From assembly GCA_963576475.1 (NCBI GenBank), contig OY754972.1, positions 27,004,424 through 27,068,423 of the forward strand: a stretch of DNA of 64,000 nt. Reading direction: 5' to 3'. Source of the DNA: Molanna angustata (taxonomy: Eukaryota > Arthropoda > Insecta > Trichoptera > Molannidae). How positions within the stretch are numbered: the first letter of the stretch is position 1; the number at the start of each line of letters is the position of its first letter. The position numbers and the translations under genes were made by a program. Positions 1-10,600 of the stretch are shown in pieces. The notes below the pieces were generated by a model, which had not been told where the DNA came from, did not search any database, and worked only from the letters and a program-made list of their open reading frames with translations.

Positions 1-62
1 CGAACATCGACTGCAATGGGTTATAATCCTACATGGAATGAACAAATGTATTTACCAGTCAG
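1..62 (+). CDS. CC2D2A: CC2D2A orthologue, partial exon (end of C2 domain)
   Basis: Frame 1 reads through a C2-type segment containing GYNPTWNEQMYLPV, and a donor GT follows at 63-64. The last two bases (AG) complete a serine codon with the first base of the next exon at 1643. The N-P-x-W-N-E pattern is typical of C2 domains and fits the region of CC2D2A just before its C-terminal transglutaminase-like part. The upstream part of the gene is outside the window. Confidence 0.85.
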
Positions 63-140
63 GTGAAAATAATTATAAATTCATTATATATAATATTATA
101 GTAATAATAAAAAAAGCCAAAAACACAATTAAGACACAAA

Positions 141-380
141 AATGCATTAATTTTGGTTTGGTAACTGGATTGTCAGTAAAAATGCATTTATTTTGGTTTG
201 GTAACTGGATTGTCAGTAAAAATGCATTTATTTTGGTTTGGTAACTGGATTGTCAGTAAAAATGCATTTATTTTGGTTTGGTAACTGGATTGTCAGTAAA
301 AATGCATTAATTTTGGTTTGGTAACTGGATTGTCAGTAAAAATGCATTTATTTTGGTTTGGTAACTGGATTGTCAGTAAA
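141..380. repeat. 40-bp tandem repeat, six copies
   Basis: Six head-to-tail 40-base units start at 141, 181, 221, 261, 301 and 341 and are almost identical (one T/A variant in copies 1 and 5). The array is in a CC2D2A intron. There are no unique spacers, so it is a minisatellite. Confidence 0.95.
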
Positions 381-444
381 AATTAAACACAGTTTTATGC
401 ACAAAAAACAGCATTTGATTTTTATAGTGAAAATTTTTAGATTA

Positions 445-620
445 GTGGTAACAGAACAGTTAGCGCGCTGTGTTAGTATCCAGTCGTCGCGAGTTTGAAT
501 CCTGCTAACACCAATTTCGTTCATATATAGCACAAGCATATTCTTAATTTAGGAAATCTATGTATATGTACTTGTCATAAGGAAATATTCATTCTTTTGA
601 AAAAAAAAATTAAAATATAC
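445..620 (+). mobile_element. tRNA-derived SINE, copy 1
   Basis: The head has an A-box-like TTAGCGCGCTGTGTTAG and a B-box-like GAGTTTGAATCC, followed by a body ending in an A-rich tail. A related copy at 49729-49920 shares the head and body (TTTCGTTCA, then a TAGCACAAG-like stretch and an ATTCTTTTGAAAAAA-like tail). The head is too degenerate for a functional tRNA. Confidence 0.7.
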
Positions 621-664
621 ATAGTCAACGCTGTCATTCTGAATAAAATAAAAAAGTGGATTGT

Positions 665-850
665 AAGTTTTCATTGGTTAAATTCTGCACCTCTTGGCTT
701 TAAATCTGTTCCCGATTTCAGATTTTTCGCTTAAGGCAGTAGGCAAGTATGTTTAAATCGTAATAGTAGATAAATTGAATGAATGCAGGCGACAGATAGG
801 TAAATTCTAAGTGAAAATTCGAAATCGGGATCACGTTGAGAGTAAGCTAG
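665..850. mobile_element. Small MITE-like palindromic element, copy 1
   Basis: The left side (TTCCCGATTTCAGATTTTT) and right side (AAAATTCGAAATCGGGAT) are imperfect inverted repeats, and the right edge reads GAGAGTAA. A similar element at 40676-40885 has TTACTCTC on its left edge and GAGAGTAA on its right. Class is unknown. Confidence 0.5.
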
Positions 851-1130
851 TTGATCATGTCAATTATGCACATGAGTTAAAATGTAATACATATTTCAGC
901 ACTATACTAAATTACATAGGTACTCCACCCTTTCCCTAACTCAAATAGTAAAGTATTTGATGTAAAGGTTTGAGACATGCAACTCATACTCTTGATAAGT
1001 TTTCATTCTATAAATTATATCCTATTTTAATTTATATTTCGACAAGGCTGATGTGTGGGAATACTCCTAAGTGTCATGCTTCCTTTTATAGGGCACATGT
1101 GTCATGTACACCTGTTGGTAGCATTGGTAG

Positions 1131-1371
1131 CATGGGCGCCCGCAGAAAATTTAATTTTCTGGGGGGGGGGGGCAAAATATTTTTAGTAATGTTTTAATGC
1201 AAACGGCAGGAAAAGAATGATCGGCCGGAGCAATGAGGCGCGGGGGCCCGAACGCTTGACACTCACGTCATACCGGTGCGTCATAAAAGTAACATTATTT
1301 GACTATTTTCAATCAATCCGGGGGGGGGGGGGGGGGGGGGGGGCAAGTGCGCCCCCTGCGGGCGCCCATGG
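1131..1371. mobile_element. MITE with perfect 15-bp inverted repeats and poly-G tracts
   Basis: CATGGGCGCCCGCAG at 1131-1145 is exactly inverted at 1356-1370. TTGGTAG flanks both sides and is a likely 7-base target duplication. Inside are a run of about 11 G near 1161-1171 and a run of about 24 G ending at 1343. It sits in a CC2D2A intron. Confidence 0.75.
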
Positions 1372-1642
1372 TTGGTAGTTACCCATGTGCGATTAGGCAG
1401 TGATGCAATTCCAATAATTGGGTGAAGTTTATGTACTGGGGTAGGTTTAAGACATCCAGATACCAAGTGGGCCATGTCGTTTACTGCAATGTCCATTTGT
1501 AAACTATAAAGTGTTTTTTTTTTAGTTATAACTAACCCAAATTTATTACAGAGATCAAAATTTTATCTATGGAAAATGTAATATAAATAAATATATGTAA
1601 TATAAATAATGTGATTATTAAAAAAAAATACCACAATTTCAG

Positions 1643-1805
1643 CCTTGATTCTAACTCAGCTATCATGTTTCACATGTTTGATGAAATTTTTGAAGACCTC
1701 CTGATAGACGATCGATTGGAAAATTCTACAGTTCATTGTCAGTATACTGCTAATTGGCTGGCTACATTGAAAATACCTTTGGCAAATATATTTTCACAAA
1801 ATAAG
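1643..1805 (+). CDS. CC2D2A: CC2D2A orthologue, exon (C2 to linker)
   Basis: The acceptor AG is at 1641-1642 and the donor GT at 1806-1807 (AATAAG|GTACAT). With the two leftover bases of the previous exon it gives exactly 55 codons. The peptide contains MFHMFDEIFEDLL and ends PLANIFSQNK, matching the vertebrate CC2D2A pattern of a conserved F-D-E then a W-L-x-x-x-K/I-P-x-x-x-I segment. It ends in phase 0. Confidence 0.88.
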
Positions 1806-1924
1806 GTACATATTATCTTCAATATATTTTGAAATAAAAAAATAATACAACTTCTGAAAATAATAAACTTACATTTGATACACAGGCATTTACTAAATAA
1901 GACTTAAATAATAATAACAAACAC

Positions 1925-1955
1925 TACCTTGCACCCTGCGCAAGTGGCCAAAAAA
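1925..1955. repeat. Short dispersed repeat (CCTTGCACCCTGCGCA)
   Basis: CCTTGCACCCTGCGCAAGTGGCC occurs here and, with one change, near 21193-21214, so it is part of a dispersed repeat. The extent of the element is not clear. Confidence 0.5.
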
Positions 1956-2184
1956 AAATGTAAATTACCTACATTACTTCATCAAGAAGTACTCACACTT
2001 TGGAGAATGAAGATGTTGACAGTCTTGCAAATTAATTAGGTAGTCACAACAATAAAATTATGACTATCAGGTTTATCTAACTGTAAATCAATAAAAATAT
2101 TGACTTAAATGCAGTCAATTACTTTATGTCAGTGATTTTTAGACACAGTATGATTTTGTTATATAATTATTTTTTTCATTTTAG

Positions 2185-2874
2185 GTAGAAGGGACATTTC
2201 TAATGTATTCACCTTGTGAAATATTAGGATATAAACAAAATACAGAAGAAAGAAATGTACATTCACACATTTCTTTTGACAGTCTTAGAAAAGATAATGA
2301 AGTAAAACGCGAAGGTTATTTCATATCCTTGTATTTGGAAATATTTCCTACTAGTACAAATGTTATACCCACACCCATAAGAATATTGGAATCAAACGAA
2401 ATGGATTATATGATCAAATATCTCAATCTGTTCACAGAAACATACAATAACCAATTTCCAGACAGAAAAATCAATTTGTTGGTTCTTGACACATGGGGAA
2501 AATATGTTTGCATCACCCGATTTTTTAAACCCATATCGCTGCCTGATTTTACAGAATGTTTCCGTGCGTGTACCGCTTCACATATTTTACATTACGAAGA
2601 ATCTGAATCATCGAGAGGTTCAACACCAAACAGGAAAAGGTCTGTGAAAAATTTTGAAAATGATGATGCAGCGGTACGAAGTATAAAATCTCATATATCA
2701 GGAGACATGAGACGTAATTCTAGAGCAACAAAGGATGTTTTCGAAATGAAAAGTTTAGATGAAAATTTAACAGATGATGGAGAAAAGAGCATGTTGTATA
2801 AGATACACGCATGTACAAGATTTGTTTCACTAATACCGATCTTTGCTAATCATCATGTAGTTCTTTCTGGTTAT
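2185..2874 (+). CDS. CC2D2A: CC2D2A orthologue, large exon with family-specific insertion
   Basis: The acceptor is ...TTTTAG at 2181-2184 and the donor is GTAAGT at 2875. The 690 bases give 230 codons, phase 0 at both ends. The peptide opens VEGTFLMYSPCEILGY, continues with a YFISLYLEIFP strand and a NLLVLDTWGKYVCITRFFKP segment, and ends RFVSLIPIFANHHVVLSGY, all in the order expected of CC2D2A. Between the ITRF and RFVSLIP blocks there is an insertion of roughly 80 residues rich in Ser, Glu, Asp, Arg and Lys, probably disordered and absent from the human protein as I recall it. The open frame continues 30 bases past the donor to a stop at 2904, which is intron read-through. Confidence 0.92.
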
Positions 2875-3026
2875 GTAAGTACATATAGGAAAATAAAACA
2901 CTAATTATTCACATACTTTATTAAAAAAATGCGTTAAATTTTTTCATATAAGGTTAATTTAATATGTGACAGAAAGAAATTAAATAAGACAAGCATTTAT
3001 TAGTCAATTATTAATTATTAGGATAT

Positions 3027-4262
3027 ATGAGACTTTACGGGAACATGAAAATGTTCTGGAAAAGCGTAAGTAAGCGAAAGCAAGGGGAAGTAAAAGGTTC
3101 AAAGTGCATTAATGATAAAGATGGAAATATGCTGATTGATGACGAGAGGTGGTGTGAATATTTCAAAAAATTGTATGAAAGCGTACAAGGTGACAAAGTA
3201 AGACAGAGGAATTGAGGGATATCCTATCAATACATATATGGAGTGAAGAGCAAACTAATACGTGCCGTGGCGTCTCTGTATGAAAATAGTGGGGCCTGTG
3301 TCCGTGTCAACAATGCGTTAACAACATGGTTCCCTATTAATAAAGAGGTAAAGCAAGGCTGCCTATTATCCCCATAGCTGTTCAATCTGTATATTGATCA
3401 CTGCGTTAGAACATTAAAGAATGAAAATAAAAGGCCTGAAACTAAGTACTGTGAATGTACGTGATTTGATGTATGCAGATGACAAAGTGGTGATTGCTGA
3501 TTGTGCGGATGAGTTACAGTATATAGTGAATAAAGTGTATGAAGGATGCCTGCAGAACAGACTGAGAATGAATGTGAGTAAATCTAAGATATTGCCATTC
3601 GAAAAAACTGAAAGTATGATAAAAGTAGAGAATGAAATTCTAGAACAAGTTCAGGAATGTTCATACTTGGGGAGTATTTTTGAACGGAATGGAAGACCTT
3701 GATATTGAAAGAAGAGTTATGGCAGGTAGTAGAATAAGGGAGCACTCAGACCAATCCAAGCATCTCAAAGGAAGCCAAAATTGTCGTACATAATGAAATT
3801 GTAGTGCCTACTTTGAAGTATGCCTGTGAAACATGGATGTGGCAAAAGACGCATGAAAGTAGAATAAATGCTGTAGAAATGAGAATCACTAAGAAGAGTA
3901 TGTAATAGAATGATATATAATAGAATAAAAATGGGGATATAAGGAGAAAATGCAAGGTAAAGAAGGATGTTATAAGTAAAATGAAAGTGAAGGCCTCGTG
4001 GTGGTTTGGCCATATTGAAAGAATGAACGATGAACGACTGATAAAAAAGTGGGTGTAAGAGATGGAGTGAATAGCAGAAAGTCGCCCTAGAAAGAGATGG
4101 CATGAACATGTGAATGATATTTTGAAAGGAAACATAAGCTGGAATAATTGACGATGCATGGATGTAAAGGAAGCCAGGAATGTGTGCAAAAATAGAGGAA
4201 TATGGCACTCTGTTTTCTCTGCTTACCCCGTAAGGGACATGGCGTGATGGTATGTATGTATG
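3027..4262 (+). mobile_element. Degraded non-LTR retrotransposon (LINE) in a CC2D2A intron
   Basis: Broken frames show, in order, a segment ending WCEYFKKLYES, the reverse transcriptase motif DLMYADDKVVIADCADELQ (from 3421), then CSYLGSIFERNGR. Past a frameshift come remnants of the family's C-terminal WFGHIERM-type block near 4000. The 3' end is a short ATGGTATGTATGTATG tail. Copies of the same family occur at 29277-29919 and, in part, at 46690-47142 and 48756-49140. It has several stops and no endonuclease, so it is dead. RTE-like affinity is likely but not assigned. Confidence 0.85.
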
Positions 4263-4357
4263 AAATATTTTCTGTCTATTGTTTGATGATATTAAAATTT
4301 ATTATGACAAATAATTTCCCTATTGCAAATAAAGAATTAAAAATTAATCTGTTCTAG

Positions 4358-4684
4358 CAAACTCTGAAGCTGGTATGTGGTTCAATGTTGGATCATACAA
4401 TACTTCTCATGAATTACTTCATACAGATTGGTATTGAATGTTACTGTATGTTTGGTCATGCTCTTCCAAGAGGTCCATCGACTTATGTGCTGGTAAAAGA
4501 AAACCAATTGACCAATGAAGTGGGACTTAAAGATGGACTGAGTAACTACAGTAGGACTCTAACAATGAGGAATAAAAATGCTTGGAAGTTCTGTATATAC
4601 GATGCTCTAACTGGTATAAAATATGACATCAAAGATTCCTTTTCTCCTCTGCAAAAAGTTTATTCAATTTGTAATAACGAAAAT
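4358..4684 (+). CDS. CC2D2A: CC2D2A orthologue, exon (transglutaminase-like domain, first half)
   Basis: The acceptor TTCTAG ends at 4357 and the donor is GTAAGT at 4685. The 109 codons are phase 0 at both ends. The peptide has LLMNYFIQIGIECYCMFGHA, then LPRGPSTYVLVKEN, then WKFCIYDALTGIKYDI, and lines up with the LLCNYFLSLG...GPTAYVL...WNP part of the CC2D2A C-terminal transglutaminase-like domain, which is considered catalytically inactive in this family. It follows the LINE-filled intron. Confidence 0.93.
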
Positions 4685-4895
4685 GTAAGTATTACCTATA
4701 GTAATGTTAATAAACAATAAAAATAATATTCAAACAGATTTAATATAGTTGGTAAAAGTATTTGAAAAAAGTGTATGAAACAATGAGAATGCAAGGTATG
4801 TGATGCTTGGCTCAAGGCATGATAGTAAATACTATCCATAGTTTTGATAATTCCAGATAACACAGTAATTTAAACAAGAACATGCTTTGTTCTAG

Positions 4896-5152
4896 ATATG
4901 GGTAAACATACAGATGACAGAGCGATGCAGTCTAATGAGGTTTAATTTGAAAGACACTTCAGATTGGAGGCCTGTTTTTGACAAAGTTATGCCTTGTCCA
5001 GGTCCACTGCCCGGACCTTCCACTATGGGTGTAGATGAAGTACTCTATAGCTACAATGTGCAGGAGGTACAACGTCTCAGGGAAGCGATAGAAGATAAAA
5101 TAAGAACCAAAATACAAAGATGGAGAAGTCACAGAAGAACAATATGGAATAG
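4896..5152 (+). CDS. CC2D2A: CC2D2A orthologue, exon (transglutaminase-like domain, second half)
   Basis: The acceptor TTCTAG ends at 4895. The donor GT is at 5153-5154 and the exon ends in phase 2. The peptide begins IWVNIQMTERCSLMRFNL and contains DWRPVFDKVMPCPGPLPG, then EVLYSYNVQEVQRLREAIED, then WRSHRRTIWNR. These correspond to the NIWFNIQ, LWKPFF-type, P-G-L and W-R-x-x-x-x-T-x-W-N-R blocks of CC2D2A. The terminal AG joins with A at 5330 to make an arginine codon. Confidence 0.93.
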
Positions 5153-5329
5153 GTTATTGTTTTCAACATATTTGAATTGAAATAATATTATATGCTGCAT
5201 AGCAGAATTAAGTTATAAAGGTCCCCAAGGCCACCAAGTCTCTGGACTGGTCAGCGGTATTGAAAAGTGTCTTTTTTTAAAGATATTCATAATTCTATGA
5301 TGCATGTGTAAATACTTGTCTATTTTCAG

Positions 5330-5447
5330 ATACTGCAGTGGTGTCCTCAAAAACACATTGATTTATTGGGAAAAATGGAGTTTAAATCCATCATCAGCAA
5401 AACCTAAAAATAATCAAAAAATACAACAATTGCTTATGTCATATCAG
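5330..5447 (+). CDS. CC2D2A: CC2D2A orthologue, penultimate exon
   Basis: The acceptor TTTTCAG ends at 5329 and the donor GT is at 5448. Starting in phase 2 it reads YCSGVLKNTLIYWEKWSLN and ends QQLLMSYQ, in phase 0. The first residues continue the W-N-R of the previous exon into Y-C, as in the vertebrate protein. Another frame is also partly open, but only this one joins both neighbours. Confidence 0.88.
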
Positions 5448-5520
5448 GTACTTACATTATAAGTACATTCATAATGTTATGTTTATGTAATTTATAGCTA
5501 AATATAAATACATTTTTTAG

Positions 5521-5712
5521 GTATATGGTTTTCCATTCAACACTTCATACACAACTATGAGAGAAATTATCACATCAATAAAGGCAACACAAATTCACTT
5601 GGATGAGCACATTTCAACGGAATTTGCTCTAGGAGTTGAAGTTTTCCCATATCCAAATAATGTTTACAGCATTTGGATATATCTGGCTGCAGTAAATAAA
5701 AAAGTTATATGA
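5521..5712 (+). CDS. CC2D2A: CC2D2A orthologue, last coding exon
   Basis: The acceptor TTTTTTAG ends at 5520 and the stop TGA is at 5710-5712. The 63 residues begin VYGFPFNTSYT and include FALGVEVFPYPNNVYSIWIY, matching the conserved C-terminus of CC2D2A (GFPLH..., FALAVYIHPYP-type block, SVWIYVA). The protein acts at the ciliary transition zone in the MKS/B9 module, so in an insect it would serve sensory cilia and sperm. A possible poly(A) signal AATAAA is near 6006-6011. Confidence 0.94.
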   Translation, partial: VYGFPFNTSYTTMREIITSIKATQIHLDEHISTEFALGVEVFPYPNNVYSIWIYLAAVNKKVI

Positions 5713-5713
5713 A

Positions 5714-5957
5714 AATTTGATGTAATGTTATATCCAGAATTTTATGATATGTATGACATACGTTGTTTACTTACAATTTGATGTAATGTTATATCCAGAA
5801 TTTTATGATATGTATGACATACGTTGTTTACTTACAATTTGATGTAATGTTATATCCAGAATTTTATGATATGTATGACATACGTTGTTTACTTACAATT
5901 TGATGTAATGTTATATCCAGAATTTTATGATATGTATGACATACGTTGTTTACTTAC
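5714..5957. repeat. 61-bp tandem repeat in the CC2D2A 3' UTR, four copies
   Basis: Four nearly identical 61-base units begin at 5714, 5775, 5836 and 5897, the first two bases after the CC2D2A stop codon. The unit starts AATTTGATGTAATG. Confidence 0.95.
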
Positions 5958-6019
5958 AATTTTTTTGTGAAACACCAAAATATTTTCTGTTTATGTTCTA
6001 ATGGAAATAAAGAATGTTA

Positions 6020-6640
6020 TAGTTATGGAAATATTGCTAGAAAAATCTTTTAGACACATTATTTTGTATACATAAAACAAAAAAAAATCATTGATGTAAT
6101 TGACTGAAAAAAAGTCAAAAAAATGCGAAAAAACTTTGAATGACTTTTTTCAAAGAAGTTCAACGAAGATCACTCAGCCATCATGTAACAAATTAATATT
6201 TGTATCATTGCAGTCACCAGATAATTTTCAATCTAGTATCACACCTTCATTATTCAATGTCATAATGTTGGTGTAGTTTTATATTGCTTCTATGAGATTC
6301 CATTTTTGTTTGATTTCAGTTATTGAACCTGCATGGCAAAACAGGTCAAGTTAGATAATATTATTTTACGCTATTTTATGTTTATGGTTGACTAAAGATA
6401 GTGTATACTCAAATCAGTATGAATTTGTTCCTAGGAAGACGAGCATTAGGATACCAATAATTAGTTTATATAGCATGGTGATATGTTATTATGTAACAAT
6501 AAATAAAAATTTCAAAGTATGATTGAGTACAATTTTAAAAACATTAATAGATTTATAATATGTAAGTAGTAATTAAACAACATGCATTGATATCATTTCA
6601 AAATATTTTTGCATTGATTCTGTGAACATCAGATGATCTA
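6020..6640. other. AT-rich sequence downstream of CC2D2A, no gene seen
   Basis: No open frame with recognisable content on either strand. It may include the end of the CC2D2A 3' UTR. Confidence 0.5.
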
Positions 6641-6647
6641 TACTAGA

Positions 6648-6850
6648 GATGCCAAATATTCGGCTAGGCTCTCGGCCAAAGCATGGAATATTCAGCAACA
6701 CTTAGTACATTTTGTGGGTGATAGGCTACGACCTGCATCATTGAAGTGCGTGTAATAACTACGCCAAACTACGCTGTGGCAGGTGGGCTTGTTTCATTTG
6801 CGAGTAAATCGTGTCACTACATAAATTATTTGTCGAGTGCTATGATTGTT
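6648..6850 (+). mobile_element. Possible single hAT terminus
   Basis: TAGAGATGCCAAATATTCGGC near 6645-6665 resembles a hAT terminal inverted repeat (TAGAGATG...). No partner end was found nearby, so this is probably a broken element. Confidence 0.35.
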
Positions 6851-7368
6851 TTATTTTATTCATTTATGCTTAGGGAATATATGAGGATGTATATGTATTT
6901 GATACAACAACATATTCATTAAAAAATATACATTCTAAACAAAATTTGAAGTAAATAATAAATGCAATGATGTTTCTTCACAAATGTTTAATTCTGATAT
7001 TTAAAAACTAACATAATTTTTTATGTTTGTAGAAATTATAATATAACAAGCAATAATGCAAATAGAAATCTTTCAGCTAGAAATATGGATAGAAGAAATA
7101 TTAAATTCACATTTTCATACATGTGTTATCCAAATTTGATTAAAAAAAGAGACAACCAAACTTTTTACAATACACCTCTTTAATTTAATATTGAAATACA
7201 TAATATATGGAAAACTTATAAATGTCACATTGAGTAGGAACATGGCACAGATGTTAGTGATTGAAAATGTATGTACCCACCTGATAAATATACAAAAATG
7301 ACAATAATGTATGTAAATAAATAATAATTGTAGTCTAAAGACTAAAAACATTTATGATATGGTTATAT

Positions 7369-7698
7369 CTAGAGATGCAACAGATAACAATTTGATCAAT
7401 ATATACAATCGGATAAGATGATCAATTAAAGTAATGGAAGTAACATGTGTTGACTAGCTTGGAGGCTTATGTAAATGATCGCATAGTAAATGATAATGTC
7501 TTGAACTTGGAAGATACAACTTATATTACAAGAGGGCAGAGGTGTGGTGTATATCTTGACTCCAAAACTTTAGAGAATGGTCAAGAATTCAACTATCATC
7601 AACCTCCTTTAGTAAAGATATTATATTAATTTATAAATCTATGACAGTTTGTTATAACATACATATTTAGAAACACATTTTATCTGTTGCATTACTAG
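7369..7698. mobile_element. hAT-type MITE
   Basis: The left end CTAGAGATGCAACAGATAA is inverted at the right end TTATCTGTTGCATTACTAG, with two mismatches over 19 bases. The TAGAGATGCAAC form is typical of hAT termini. A 60-codon ORF inside (7447-7629) has no recognisable domain. Confidence 0.65.
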
Positions 7699-7699
7699 T

Positions 7700-10600
7700 T
7701 GTTAGTTTTCATTTTGGCAAAGATGCAAATAAATCATTTTATATAATAAGAAATTATAGAAAAATAATTTTAAATACACTAAGGCGAGAAAAAACAATAA
7801 TAGCCTTAGCATTTCCGCTAGATACGTTAAGGCTTTTTTGTAATCTTGTAACATATTTTGCAATTCAAAATAACAAAATAAATAATATTTTTAAAGAGAC
7901 AGTAATCATTATTATTGATATAACACGAAATATTAAATAAGTAAATTTGTGTTTGAAACAAATATTCAAGTGTATAAACTTCTTCATTTTTAGAAATTTA
8001 TTAAATAACTAAATTGTTGAAATGGTATTGCGACTTCAAAATGATACAATTTCTCATTTAAATTATTGTGTAAATAATAAATGAAAAATTGTGGCCCAGC
8101 ACCAGTATATCAATCATAATACAAATATGTCAATAATAATCAATGTACACAAAATATATTTCAAAGTAATTAAATTTATCTCAATAATCTGAAGTTCATA
8201 ATGTTATTAAATACATGCAAAATTTAAAAATGTTATTTGTGATGTTTATTTACATAAGTGACAAAATTTTGTTCAATATTATGTATTTGACCTAATAAGT
8301 ACTTCATACATATTCTAAACTAAGTGAAAAATATGTGTTTATAAAAAAAATAATAAAAAATAAGCAGGATTATAACCGTGGTTTATTATATTGCAATTTT
8401 GGTGTACTAACAGCTTTTTCCTTGAGCCACCTAACAAAATATGGTCACAGAAATATAATTAGGTTGTTATATATATTATGGTAACCAAGCTCATGTTTTT
8501 TGCATTCAAAAATGTACTCAATTCTATTGATGGTACAAGTTATTTTTTTATATGTCAACATCAATATTGGTAAAATTCAATTTAAAAATACATTGAAATA
8601 CTATTTTGTACTCATTGACAATTTTGTACCATGTAATTATTGCTTCACATAAGTAATTAGTTTAATTAATATTTGTGGTGTAAAGTGATATGTACCTATA
8701 AAGTATTTTGTAAATATTGAACCTACAATAGGACAAATGTACACATACACTGAGGGAACTCGGGAAAATTTATGCCCAAAAGTAAACATACCATAATATT
8801 AACACCACAAAAATATGTATTCAAGTTATGCAAATAAAATTAGCTTTGTTATCCTAATATTACTACTTTGCTTAGAAAAAGGTTAATATTTGATTTCAGA
8901 TAACAAAAGTTTGTGTATAAACAGCTAAGAATACACACATAAAATTTTTGTGTGGCTCAAACATTTTTTTTATATTGATTTATCCGAGATAATCAAATAT
9001 AATATACAAGTAAAGTATAACATAGGTAATATGAAAATGGTCATGGTACATCTGTATTCAACATATTATTGAAGTATCAATTACAGGCAAATATATGAAA
9101 AATATTAATGTGAATCATGTTCTATAGTTGAAAGTTGAAATGGTTTGATTACATTAAATATTTGAAAATCTGTATCAATTTGATATATGAAGAACACATT
9201 TGTACACAGAAATATCTAAAACAAAACTCATATTACCATTATTAATGTATAATATGAAGATTCTCATTGGGATAGTTCAATAATCATTACTTGTAAAATT
9301 TAGTACAAATATTTAAGTACTAATAATAAATAAAAAACAAAACATTTGTGAAAAATTAAATATATCCAAGTAAAAAATTATTACAAAAGATGGCATCACT
9401 CAACCACGAGGCACAGTCTGAAAATTTTCATGATAATAATGCCAAGTTATCAATACGATGACACGACAAATCAGCAATTGAATTCAGAAATAATGTTTTT
9501 GTTTATTAGATACTTATTCATCGGATATATTACACATTCTTAATAAAGAAACATGCAACATTGGAGATTATAATCCAAGAATCTTAAATATTGATCAAAT
9601 GCATTTATATACTTTATTAAAAAAATATTTTGTAGTCATTTCTTAACACTTTGATCCAACCAAATAACCACAAACAATTTTTTAATTGTTGACGATACAT
9701 TAATTTATACAAAACGCACAAGACATTATATAAATATAATAATATACAATTTATAATTATTAATACATAACATTTTTTTACCAATTACAATGTTTATTAA
9801 TGTTAATCATGAGCAATCCGTAAATCAAAAGCAGTGTTGCTTTCGTTGCCTATAATCTAAAAATTAATTGGCTATTAAATAAAAAGAAAATTAAGTGAAT
9901 GCACACAAAATTTAAGTGAAAAATAAAACGATTGCCCATGTCAAAATTAAACAGAATAATAGAAAACAAATATTTTCACAGAATGTCTTATATATAGGTA
10001 CTAAAAATATTTGATATATTCACAAAAAATACACAGTTCAGTTGAAAATTTCGCATTGAATATAAATATTATATTTTAACACAAATTTGGCGAGATGTAA
10101 AGCTTAAAAAATTTCCATCATTATAGGTATTCACAGTCAATTTTTGTTTTTAAAATAATGCTACAGTAATCTTGAAAAAGCTTGTTAGAACAAAATTTCA
10201 CTGTGACATTTGCAATTTATATTTGTCATTTTAAATATACTCAACAAGAACTCACTTGAAATTGTACTTATATCCCGTTCACAGTAATCACAAATAAAAA
10301 TAATTAAGTATGAAAGCACGTCACCATTTCAAAAGAATTTAATAATATACTCAAAGTTATTGGCCAGAGAGTACCATGAATAATAAGAGATTATACGAAA
10401 CTGCATTTCTTTAAAACTTGTTTTCTATATCAATCAATGAATGGTTGACGATGAATAAGAAATAGCTTGTATATAAATGAGCACCATTTTATTTTTAAAG
10501 AATATGACTATTTATTTTAGTACAACTACATCATGGACACTTTCTTATTATCATAAATGTTTCTTACATACCATCATATCGAGCACCTTTATTTGGAGTA

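Noticed and set aside
3746..4208. Two overlapping 147-codon ORFs on the - strand
   Set aside because: They are antisense to the 3' part of the LINE at 3027-4262; the + strand carries the recognisable protein.
7447..7629. 60-codon ORF as a small gene
   Set aside because: It lies inside a hAT-type MITE and has no recognisable domain.
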